A stretch of 64,000 bases of DNA from Poa pratensis (Eukaryota; Streptophyta; Magnoliopsida; Poales; Poaceae). The position numbers and the translations under genes were made by a program. The notes under the pieces were generated by a model that saw only the letters and a list, made by a program, of their open reading frames with translations, did no database searches and was not told where the DNA came from. Location of the stretch: the NCBI GenBank assembly GCA_947311845.1, contig CAMZMU010000107.1, forward strand, positions 35,961,271 through 36,025,270, read 5' to 3'. Below are positions 1-11,353 of this stretch, piece by piece. How positions within the stretch are numbered: the first letter of the stretch is position 1; each line of letters begins with the position of its first letter.

Positions 1-839
1 AAATCTCCTCTCGGGAGTATGAAACTAATGCCTTCACAAGCTTCAGGAAAGAAGTTCTTCGATTTAGTGCTACTACAGTTTATTGTCATTCAGAAAAGGG
101 TTTGGAAATTTGTGTGATATATATGTGGTGAGCAGCTTCTTTTGCGTCGAAATTTGTGTGATATATGATTTGGAAGTTATTGTAGGATATAATTTTCTTC
201 CAAACATAGTGACATAGCTTTATTGAATGTCATTCTTGTATGTTTGGGTGTTAATAAATTTTCTATTTAGTACTGAAGGTTGAAACACGTTTTGCTATGT
301 GAAGAGAGGATAGTATTGCAGAAGGTTGAACTTCTAAAATACAATATGAGACTTTTGGGGCACGCTGCATTGCTAGAAGATGCTTCTTAAATATATTCTC
401 CCGTGTTTAGATCTTTTTTCATTGAATAAATTGCTTCATGATTGTGTATATTGACTGCCTTTTCTTTTCTGTGATTTATTATTAGTGCTTGACGTGCCTT
501 GTAACTTACTGCAGTTTGTTGTCCTGTAGTTGTAGTTCTTTACATTACCTTCTTGATATTGGTCTTTGGTTGGCTCACAGGTTTAAGGTGAATATGCTGC
601 ATACCAACCTTTCCTTGTTATAGGACTCGGTTTGTTCTCCATGAGATATTTAATTGTTGGAAATTTATTAGAAACTGGGATGCCTCGCCTGTTGTTGGAC
701 TATTCAAGCAGTAATCAATTTACTTACTCATTTCATATATGCATTATAGGATCATCTGTCCGCCACTAGATTAACAGATTCTATCTACATTGTGAAGATC
801 CTACCTACATGATCCTAGCTATTCCAAGAAATGCATCAG
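1..839. other. AT-rich stretch, no gene recognised
   Basis: I see no long open frame, RNA gene or clear repeat here. It may be intron or upstream sequence of the putative spliced gene whose last exons end at 2094. Confidence 0.4.
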
Positions 840-2094
840 AGAAATGTAAGCTCGTGATGCTCCTGAGAAGTCTCAGCTTGCTGCACATCCTCCTTACTCA
901 GGTATGTATATGTGTTTCCTGTATGTGTGTGTTGATTTTGTAAAGCAGTAGACGGGCTAGCTCCACCTCTTCTATTTTTCGGTATGCATGTGTTGATTTA
1001 TTAAGCTAGCCAGCTAATTACTCTGTTTCTTTTTTGCAGTGTAGCCTGGCGATGGAAAACCCTGACGCAATGGTTCTTGAAGGTGAGACACAGTTTGAAT
1101 AACAATGTCCTAAGAATCTCGATAAAAGATAGATGGAATGAATACATGTGTAGTTAAGTACTTAAATATAAATAAATGCACATATCAAATATCTATATTA
1201 TATGCCACCCCCTTCTTTTATATAGTTATACAACATTGGAGCACAAGCTATTTATGTATTGGGTTGAAATTGTCCAAGTTAGTATTATTCTTCTTAGCTG
1301 CTGCGTATAGGACTGTAACAATCAGTCAATCAATTGAATGGTCCATCTTCAATACCGAATTCATTGCGATATTTTTCAAGGAAACTTTATTACAGTTCAG
1401 CTCACAAGATAGTACCTGAAAGGCAGAAACCCATAGAGTCCTTAAAATATGTGTGTATGTTCCCAACTTGATGTTACAGTTTATACACAATGGATTCAGC
1501 TAGCTCAGTGTAGTTTTCAATTTTTGTGAGGCTGAGAACTGAGACTTGGATAGATGAATATTCCTATTTGCTCAGCTAGCTATATCTCACTCCAAAGCTG
1601 AGACCTAGATGTATCAGTATTCCTCTTAAGTCCACCCCACTCGCCTGGTGATATACTTAAATTTGGCTTGGTCTATTGGTTTCAGATCGCTTCTATCATT
1701 GTGTGATGGATCACTTTGTAGTATGATTCTATCTGCTTAGCTCTGGTCATTTGGCTTGGTCTATTGGTTTAGAATTAAAACTTACATGTGTTTTTTTTTG
1801 TGAGAAACTTACACATGTATACCCTCTCGCCCTTACATATGCCGTTAAGTACATCTTAATTTCAGTTTCCATCTTTCCTTTGGTTTCTATAATCTTTTTT
1901 TAGCTTCATATATGTGTGATTCCATGATTATATAAATGTGTGCTGCCATGGTCATTTCTTACTTTCATTTTCCTTTGTTGATTTTTTATTTGACGCCTGC
2001 TTACATCCTTACCACCACAGGGTCATCATGGATAATTGCTGGAGCTGGAGGGTTGTACCTAACCGGCAAGGAGCAGGGCAGCCGTGCCAAGTAG
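840..2094 (+). CDS. Possible 3' exons of an unidentified spliced gene
   Basis: I do not recognise the product. Three segments fit together as exons. One ends at 901 at a CAG|GTATGT donor. The second runs 1040-1082, preceded by a pyrimidine run and GCAG and followed by GTGAGA. The third starts at 2021 after CCACAG and ends at a TAG at 2092-2094. The phases agree: the 43-base middle exon reads CSLAMENPDAMVLE and leaves one base. The last exon supplies the other two bases and then reads SSWIIAGAGGLYLTGKEQG before a short basic end. A hydrophobic stretch near the C-terminus could be a membrane segment. The start of the first exon is not defined, and upstream exons would lie left of the window or in 1-839. 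No motif assigns a function. This could be chance, because the pieces are short. Confidence 0.3.
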
Positions 2095-3670
2095 GATGTC
2101 AGGGAGGACCAGGAGAATTAAGCCGCTCGAGGTCGGTCTGGTTCGTCGGCGCTGGCCAGCAGGGGAGGCGCGGATGGTGGCGTTGCAAAGGGACATCGAC
2201 CGGGGAGAAGGAGGCACGGCTCGGGTGGCCGGCGAGCTGCAAGGATGGGGTAGCGAGGCTGGGTTGCCCGGCGGCAGAGAGAGAAAGGGGTCATAGGATT
2301 ATGGTGTCGAGTGAGCAGCAGCAACAAGGAAGCAGCGTGCACGTAATTTCTCATGTTTTTTGCCCATTTTTGTGTCAGATTTCATTTCATTAAATTATTT
2401 TCCCGTTCACATGTTCAACAACTCCACTTTCTTGGTAATAATGATAGGCTAAAAACATACTAAAAGGAACCGACATAGCTTATTTTCTTCGTTATTATAC
2501 AAAGGTACTATTTAGAACCTCAAAAAAATTCAGAGTTCAAATCTGATGCAAAGGAGCTCTTGGTACTTCTCAGAATTCATAAATATATCTGCGTTCATGG
2601 AGGTTATTAAGCAAAGCAGAATTGTTCTTACTTATTCTGAAAGCATAGAACATACTAAATGCCACAAGTTCTATGTATGAGATCAAGATCATTTGCGATT
2701 CTTAATAAGTCATATCACTCCTTAAGGTAAATTAAAAAGAAAGAGGAGCCGGTAATGTCTTTTAATTTGTTGGTCCGCAGTTTTTACTGCATCTCCTCTG
2801 AGAATTAGTTGTCTATTTGTGCTTCACCGATGGTTACATTGGTTTTAATGTACAGATGTGTTCTTTTTATTCTCATTAGCCTATTGCAACAATATGTTCT
2901 TACTTCCGAGTTGCTGTAGTTTCGCAACGGGTGTACTTGCCAACTATTACTTTGTTAGGCATGGAAGGACATATGCCTTCGTGTTCTGCTGACATCAATG
3001 GTGACATGATTCAAATTATGGATGACTTCTGTAAATAATTGATGTGTACTGGCCATACAAAACCAAGCTAACTGAAGGAGTATCCATACAAAATAGAGCT
3101 AAATGAACGTAAATAAAATGAATTACTTTTCACCAACAAATAAAGTGTAGGGCAACAATGTAGTCTTTGCATCCGGCAGTTGCGCGACTGCGCAACGGGT
3201 CATCTAGTAAGATCAATTTCGGAGAGGGTACTTCCCAAGGAGCAACAAACAAAAGAAACAAAAGGCTCGGAAATAAGAGGCCCACTTTCAATTTCACAGA
3301 ACCGCCTCTTCGCTCCAAAGAGCAATTCTTTCCAGCTGATTTTTTTATTGTCTAATCAACATTTCGCAAAAAAAATAAAATATTTATCACCTGCTTATAA
3401 AACAATAAATCCAAACCCATCTTCGACTATATAATAAATCCAAACTCATTGCCTAATTTATACATTCTACATGAATAACGACTCTGGTATATATTAAGTC
3501 ACTCTTTGTTGCATGCTAAACTACGACCTAGATTTCTTGATCTCTCCTGCTGCTACTGCTTCAAGATGTAGACTCCCATCCCTTGATGAACCCTACAGCT
3601 TCGCTTACTGGGAGCCCTCTTCATCACACCGAGCTGATCCTGCCTTTCAGCTTTTTGTACTGCAAAATTC
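2095..3670. other. Intergenic, possible 3' UTRs
   Basis: The first 200 bases are GC-rich and could be the 3' UTR of the putative gene ending at 2094. The remainder is AT-rich with only short frames. The segment next to 3671 should hold the 3' UTR of the minus-strand coiled-coil gene. No repeat or RNA gene was recognised. Confidence 0.4.
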
Positions 3671-6600
3671 TCACCACTTCAGCTCTGACAACAAAATGAG
3701 CTGCAAAACAAGATCAATTTGTCAACCACCGAGATACGTCTGATGTAAAATCATAAGTGCACGTGCAGCAGCAAATATAAAGAAAAGCAGACCTGTTGGG
3801 CAACATGGACTAGATGATTGTCGCCTCGAGGTGACTGTACCAGGAGATCTTGTGTCTCAGGCTTTGCCTGAGACTCTTGTTTGTCATCTAGACTAACTAG
3901 ACTGCCGCTCTTCTCAGAGACAGCAACTTGAGAAGCACTCTCTAAAGACACACTCTTGCGTTTCCTGCGATTGAAAGTGTATTTGATACACCTGGCTCCT
4001 TCAGCTTGCATGGAAACTCCAGAGGACGCCTTTGCGCTTTGTTCTTTCTCCAAGGAGCTGATGATTATAGGATCAGCTTTGTTTGAAGCTATATTGCAAC
4101 TTTCATCCACTTTCACCTCTTTCTGGATTGTTGAATCAGTCTCTAGTGTTCTGCAGTCTAGGTGGTCTACTTGCAGTTCACCTGCATAATATTAGGCACA
4201 GTTAGAGTCCAATCTACATAAAAAGAGGCATATCATGTAAATACATAGGGTTTCAATGGTTCGAAAAAAAATACATAAGGTCTCTAAGAGGTACCTCCAC
4301 AATCAACTTGACTTTTGTTTGACTGAAGATCTAGTGGGGAGCTGCCCTCAGACTGAAATTGATCAGTATTGGCACCATCCGGATGCATCAAGTTTTCAGC
4401 AGCATCACTAGGATGCATCAAGTTCTCAGCAGCATCACTCGGATGCATCAAGTTTTCAGCAGCGTCACTCGGATGCATCAAGTTTTCAGTGGCCTCATTC
4501 AAAACAGAAGCATTGTTAATGATAGGTGTATCACAGTGATCATCTGTCATTTCAGAGCTCTGCTCACTCTTACAAATAGTATCCTCATTGGTTGATCTTA
4601 GCAGATTGTTACCTGGAACACTATTGGACTCAGAGCAACCAGCTTCAAAAACCCTAACGGTCTTAGATCTTTTCCTCCTTATTGTTCGCATGTTGCTGAC
4701 TGCATGTAAATCTATCGGTCCAGGGGAGGCCAGACAAAGATTAAAGTCAGCACCCTTCCCACCCATCAGCAAGTCTTCTTTTAAATTAGTTAAGCCCTGG
4801 CCACTATGTTCGGTAAACAAATTTGGAGGTGAAAGATCCTGTTCTAGTGCCTGAAGTAGCAGCAAACACCCATTTCCATCAGAGGTATCAGGTGATTTAT
4901 CTTCTGTTTTCACATGCACATCAGAACTATCATACTTATAACTAGGCCTGATTCGTTGACCTCTCTTGCGCTTGCAGTTCGCCAGAAACTTTGTTTGAAG
5001 TATCTGTTCCATGATGGATCTTGTGTGTCTTGTATTCTTAGCACTGTCATTCTTTCCTGTCTTCAAACGGTTATTCACTGTGCTAGCCTGCATGCTGTTT
5101 TGTTCAGAGGAATCTGCAGTAGGACTCCGCTGCTTAAGAGCGCGGATACGTTGTGTACACCCATTACGATACAACTCGGGTTTCTTATTTCTTGCTATAA
5201 ATGATGGCATATCATAACCACGACGATACGGGTTCTCCATGTTTTCAACAGCTCCATTTTCCTTGGCGTCATCTATGGTATTTTTATTCTTCGATGACAC
5301 AGTTCTGTTTTGCAGATGCATCTTGGAACGAGAGATCTTGCTTTTATTTGAATTATTCTTATCACAGTTTGGAAGGATATTCTTTCTTTCCATTGCCAAA
5401 GTTTTCCGAGTCTCCTCCAATTCGGCATTTGCTCTCTGCAGCTCGACTTGAAGGGTGGCCACAGTATTCTGAGCACCATGCAATTGCTCCTGAAGTTCAC
5501 TGATCTTTCCAACATGTGCCAAAGAGCGTGACTCCACCTCTTTAATCTGCACAAGTACAAAAAAGTTCCAAACATGCGTAACTTAGAAGTAAGACAATAA
5601 AACAGGCTACAGCTAGTTATACTTGTAGACATATTTGAGCAAACGAAAGCTATAAGAAAAACTCACAAGCAAAATAACTGGACAACTGCTGCCACACAGG
5701 CAAATATTCTTCAAACAAAAATCAGAATAAGGATATGCCACATAGTACAGCGGCAGAAATACTTTGCAGGATAACTAAATGGACACCACAACCATCAGCA
5801 AGCTCATGCAACTGTCAATCAGGATTCATCGGTGAAATATCACAATCAGTCATCATCTCTAGACACTTGTAAGTTATAACTCTGGCAGTCTTGTTTTGGC
5901 CAATCGACATGTCACCATAGGCAACACGGTTGGGTTTTTATTACGTTCAATTTGTAAAAGGGGAAAGCATAAATGTGTTTACAAATTACAATTACTAGCT
6001 TAATGTCCATATATTCCCCCTGAAACAAAAAAATGCAATCATGTGCCACATCAATCTTCATTCAACTCCAATAGCCAAAACATTAACTAAGACTTAAGAA
6101 GAAAGAAGAAAGGGAAGCATACAAATAGCCTAACTGTGACAAACAATACTAAGCATGGAGAGATGTTCCCACTTGTCACTTTGTCAGAAAGTTTCTTGTG
6201 GTGGGGCGAGGTGGAATGGTAACCACTAACCAGGCCATCACCAACAACTCCAATACTAATAGGGAAAAAACAGGAGTACAGAAACATAAGCTAGGTTGAT
6301 TGGCATAATGGGCCTAAGCAGAAATTGTTAAATCTCGTTTGTCTTCTATTCTTAAACGTGACAATGAATACATGCTTGTGCGCACGTGCTTCTGTGCTGT
6401 AACTTGAGTTTCGGTTTGGATAGAGATAAGGATTAGTGGCCATGGCTTTCAGGTTAAAGGCCTAGATTCCAGAATGTCTTTTTACAACCATGATTGCATT
6501 TGCATAGATAGCGGCTTTTCAAGGGCTCTATGCTACCAGGCAAGGATGAGGGAAAATGAAATTCAAATTGTAAGATTGCTTGAGAAAAAGTGTGGGACAT

Positions 6601-9317
6601 AAAAGGTGGCAGAAAAGTTCCAGGTTAATGAACTACAAACTATTTAAATAAGAGATCCACTGTAAGGATAAACAAAAGGAGATCGATACAGGGAACAATC
6701 ATAAACCAAGCACCTCTTCCAGAGATTTGAAGAGGATGTTATGCACCTACCAACAAGGAACCCAAAGATTATACCTCTTATTACAGATAATCAAAATAAG
6801 TGTAAGAAGCTGAAGGAAAAAAGGGAATTTGAGAAGCTAATTCGCTTCTTTCACTGAACAGTGCTATATCACGATTCCCCCGGCATTAACCGATCTAACC
6901 TATATGCAACGGCTTAAGTTTTTAGACCCACACACCTCTAGCAAAAACAATTATCCTGCGTCTCTAACATGTAGTTCTTTCTAGCAATCAGTCTTCCAGT
7001 CTACTATCTCTTGTAACACTAGACTTTGCATCGCCTTCCCAATGGTTTTCTTTCGATCTCCCCAACTAGGGAAACCTCAAAGCAAACAATAGAGAGGGCA
7101 AAGGAATTGAATAACCATCGGTTGTCTGAGAGGACATACTCCAACTTATGGCAACAAGCATGTGGCAGTGTACTCCTATATTCACAAACAGATTAAATAT
7201 ATTGCTAGAAGAAATTACGACTTCCATCCTTTTCATGGTTTGACCACAACAAAATGATCGGATCACAAAATTACTACGTGGACAAGTATACAAGGACTAG
7301 TAAAGCAGATCATGGTATTATTGTTGTCTATACAGATGTCATCAATATACCATCCTAAAAATGCATGTATGAGTTTACAAATTGCCAAATTTTCCTCAGA
7401 TCACAAACTTTATAAGAGTCTGTTTGGATTACAGCCGTGCCTTGCCCAACCAATTTTGTGGTCGTTGACTGCTAGCACGGGCTCCGTTTGGTTCAGCGCC
7501 GGAGATTGGGAACCACGCCAATTTTTTGGTCGCCCCGTTCAGCTTCTACGCCCGCGCGTTGGCGAGACCCTGGTGGCAAAATCCTGCGCCAAATCTTTGG
7601 CGTGCCAATTTTGGCGGGGCTGGCTGGGGCGTGATCCAAACAGCCCCTAACAACCGGAAAGCATGAATTTTCTCAACTGACAAAACCACCGTGACAAAAA
7701 GTACTGTCGCAACAAGACAATTAGTTCATCACATCAACTTTAGTGAATGGAGATTTTTCCCGTTTGTTATCAGGATTATAACAATCCAATTAACTTATTT
7801 GGATTTACACAGCATGATAGTAATTGCGCTATTCTATAAACCTTCACAATCAGAAGTTCAGAATGGCACCAATGAACTGAAAGTAGCATAAAGCAGCTGA
7901 GACACAAAAGAATTGCCAATGGGATGCAGTATTATGGGTGTAGACCCAGCGCCAGGCGAAAGTTGACAAATGAAGGGCCATCCTAGGGCTGGCATGCCAA
8001 AGAGAGCACTGAAGCAGCAGTCTTTTCATTATGTATAAAACTTTGGTTTCACACGAAATCACCATTGCAAGCTAGATGGTACATTATATCAGTTATGCAG
8101 CAGCTTAAAGATATAGCGCCTTAGGGAAGCAAATACAACCCACGGAAACTCTATGCTCAAGAGAAAATACAGTTCACAAGTCAAAACACAGACCAGAGGT
8201 ACAATATGAACCTATTATCACTGAAGCTAAGCTAATTCAGTAATTTCATTATAAAGCTTCTCCTAACAGTAGTAGACCTCCCTCAGAAACGGGTGTCTAT
8301 AACAATCTACACACATACTAGGACCTGCAACGACATCAACCCCTAGTATGCCGTTCGGAATTCTGGTATCTCTTCAAGCGCGACACCTTGACTGCCGCTC
8401 AGCAACCATATTCAGCAAGAGCAGCTTTCTGACCCTAACTGCAGAAGGACTGACCGAGGGACAAGCAATGACGGAACACAGGACATTATTTTTCAAACGG
8501 ATTTAATAAACTGTATCCCAAGGATTCTCACTACTCTCCTACAACCCGATGAAACCTACCGATTGTCTGAAAGCCTGCAGCCCTCCCGATTGTCTGAAGA
8601 CCGCAGCAATCGACTCAGATGGAGAAAAATCCCCTTTCAAGTATTAGGGGTGCCTAAATTCTATAAGAGCGCTTGAACCAAAATGCACAAGCAGGAAATC
8701 GCGCCAGGCCCCAGATTCGCTAATCTGCTTGCTCACACCCCGGCACATCGGAGAAACTTGGGGTTGGGATTTGCACCGCCAACACCCCACGAACTGACGA
8801 ACAGATACCAGAATTCCGAACGGCACCAAAACAAACGCTGCCCCCAAAACCTCCCCTAAAACGCCCAAACTCTCGCGCGCCCGAACTCCAGATTCCCGTG
8901 CGCTAGCGCTAACTCGTATCGAAATCGGCGAAAGCAACTCAACTGGAACGGAAGCACCGACCCAAACCATCCATCCATCCAACCAGGGAGCAAGCAAACC
9001 AAAGCGAGCGATTCGAAGAAAGGGGAAGCGGTCGGTCGTACCCTGGCCTCCATGATGGCCTTGAGCCGTACGAGCGCCGCGACGCCGTCTTCCTTGGCCG
9101 CCGCGAGCCCTCCGGCGAGCACCGCCGCGCGGCGCTCCGCCGCCAGCACCCGCGCCGCCGACTCCTTGGCCATGTTCAGCATGATCTCCGCGTACGCCTT
9201 CCGCAGGCCCTCCGCCTGCGAACAGAAAAGCAACCCCGTCAGCGCGAAGCGGTGGCGCGGCGGCGGTATGGAGGTTTCGGTTTCGGGGGAGCGGAAATTC
9301 ACCTGCGAGTCCGCCAT
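3671..9317 (-). CDS. Plant coiled-coil protein, function unknown (five exons, 619 aa)
   Basis: The model has exons at 9317-9303, 9215-9042, 5546-4295, 4181-3793 and 3700-3671, all with GT/AG borders and matching phases (0, 0, 1, 0). It starts MADSQ, then has an Ala/Arg/Glu-rich helix encoded by exon 2. A predicted coiled coil follows from about residue 64 (IKEVESRSLAHVGKISELQ onward), then a long Ser/Asn/Lys-rich and probably disordered middle. Four tandem 10-residue repeats built on ENLMHPSDA lie at about residues 412-452. A basic patch with FNRRKRKSV near the end could be a nuclear signal. The protein ends LILLSELKW. The 3.5-kb intron 2 could hide another exon, but the phases join without one. 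An alternative last exon (starting YKKLKGR) is possible. I do not know the biochemical role; nuclear or chromosomal scaffolding is only a guess from composition. Confidence 0.65.
4381..4500 (-). repeat. Coding minisatellite, 4 x 30 bp
   Basis: Four adjacent 30-base units, each beginning GGATGCATCAAGTT on the plus strand, lie inside exon 3 of the coiled-coil gene. They keep the frame and encode the repeated ENLMHPSDA-type decapeptide. The units differ by only a few bases. The unit furthest from the start of the protein lacks one Ser position. Confidence 0.9.
7420..7648. mobile_element. Small DNA transposon (MITE-like) in intron 2
   Basis: The left edge reads GTCTGTTTGGATTACAGCC. The right edge, reverse-complemented, reads GGGGCTGTTTGGATCACGCC, giving an imperfect terminal inverted repeat. 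A second internal copy of the left motif (GGGCTCCGTTTGG) starts near 7480, so a nested or rearranged element is possible. The interior is more GC-rich than the surrounding intron. I could not find a convincing target-site duplication, so the family (hAT- or Mutator-like) is uncertain. Confidence 0.45.
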
Positions 9318-11353
9318 TTTTTGGGCGGAGGGAAAAGCTGAGGTGCTGGGGATGGCGGTTGGAAGAGAAGGGGAATGGGATTGGGCGCGGCCGCGGCCGC
9401 TCTTCTTCGGTTTTCAACTGTGGCGCTGGCTGGGGCCTGCGTTTCCATTTTTTGCGCTCCTTGAGTTTTGGGGGCGGAGGCGGAAAGGAAAGAAACCCAA
9501 CTTCCCTAATGTTCTCCGGATGCCGGACAGGTCCCTCCGCTTTGGGTATATTTGCATATGGAGTGCGAAGACGGCTGGTTGAGTGGTTCCTATACAAGGC
9601 AAGGGCCGCATGAAGCCAGCCAGCCTGGTACAAATCTTTTTACGTTACATTTATCATTAATGTAGTACAATAATAAACGGCTGAGGTGATTACAATACAC
9701 CAAAAAATGGGAAAATATGATAATAATAATGCTACAAAGGGAGGAGAACAATAGGGGACTACAAGAATAGCAAGAAAACATATCTGGCTTTCAAGATCTT
9801 GTCGACTCTGGCCAAGATGGGATGAGGCTTCAGCTTCCATCTTGATCTAACGAAGCAAGGAAGACACCTTGAGCGTTGGATTTGTGGTTTTCACCTGAGA
9901 CCCCGCCCTCTATGAGAGGGAGGGGTTTCGAAAGGGAATGTGTTGATCCAAGGGCGAATCAAGGACTCACAATTCCATCAAGGACCATGCGCCGCCGACG
10001 ATGACCGCAACACCGGATCTATGGAGGAAGTGCGGTAGGATGCATATGAGAAGATTGGTCGTCGACAACGGTCAGATATAAACACAGACGAGAGCATAAG
10101 TAGAAAGAATGATCTCAAAGGAGAGGATAAAGAAGATAGAAGGAAGAAGCTAAACCGAGAAGGAAGTAGAGGCAGATGGAAAGGCAATGGTGGAGAGACA
10201 TGGCGAGGAGCTTAAGAGGAGGCGGGGATCGCCTCAAGGGAGGTGTCGCCATGCCTCCTCGACTAGAACTCGGACGGGATCGGATCCGCGCGCGACGACA
10301 CCTTCTGACGATGGTGAGGGGATGAGAGGGGGCGGCGGCGGTGTTGTGGATCTAGGGTTCCACCCGTGTCTCTCCATGGGAACGACTCGGGGTCGGGGTT
10401 GGAGAAAAAGTACCTGGTACAATTTGCTTGAGTGGTAAAAGAAGGTGGCAACGTCATTTGACTCCTTATCCCACCCTTATATATAGTGGTGGAGTCGAAA
10501 CTTCTGATTCTACGTGTACCCGTTCTCTCGTGGACTTCCCTGTCAATCATCATGTCCCTGATGTGGCGGATAAGGGTGGAATGAAGACGCCCTTTCTTGG
10601 AACCTCATCAATCATCCTGACCTTGTACGTAATAGTATATGGAAGGTTTAGCCCATACGAACATCTTTTGCAAAGTCTGTAATGGTTTGCTTCAATTGTA
10701 ACCTAAATTTTGTTTCCACACATGTGCTCCCACATTGTGCCCTTGTATATAAGGGTGGAGTGCAGGCCAAGCTCACATGGAAATCGTGCGAGACTGGTGT
10801 GGGTCAATTGAGTAGTATCTAAAATCTTATTTACATGTGCTCGTGTGGGCTCCGTACTTATGCCCTTCTATATAACGATGAAACGAAAGCTTAGCTCACA
10901 TGAAAATTATGCAAGAGTAATATGATTTGCTTATGTTTATTTTCTGGCATAACTCCATGACTTTTTTTTTTGCTTAAACTCAAATAGAAGTAACTTACGA
11001 TTCTTTCTAAAATTACTTGTTATCTTAACGTGTTTTCTTTCAAATCTATTCTGAGTTACCATATGCTTTATATGTTACCTGATTTGCTTTAGGTCTTTAT
11101 AGAGTTCATTATTTTTTCAAATCGTGTGTACTTCATAAATTGGTAAGATTTTGGTTCCAAGACAAATCAAAAATTGGTAATATTTCGGTTCCAAGAAATT
11201 TCAGATGTCCATTTTATTTTTATTTTTGGTTTTAAGTAAATATTGACTTGTTATCTGAAATCATTATTAACATATATTCAAAACTACCTAGTTTCATGAT
11301 GACTCTTTTTTTCTCGGCGAGTCTGTTACTGCATCCAATAGAGTCAACAAGAG
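9318..11353. other. Intergenic region with a local imperfect duplication
   Basis: No gene is recognised. The bases just above 9317 should contain the promoter and 5' UTR of the minus-strand coiled-coil gene. Two related segments (about 10722-10800 and 10835-10915) share ACATGTGCTC, TATGCCCTT or TGTGCCCTT, CTATATAA and AGCTCACATG-type words, so they look like an old tandem duplication. The rest is AT-rich with no supported feature. Confidence 0.35.

Noticed and set aside
4359..4595. Repetitive plus-strand frame with RMHQVFSS units
   Set aside because: It is the antisense shadow of the 30-bp coding minisatellite in the coiled-coil gene.
8644..9633. A 329-residue minus-strand frame across the first exons of the coiled-coil gene
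   Set aside because: It runs through an intron in a different phase from the spliced model and has only low-complexity sequence.
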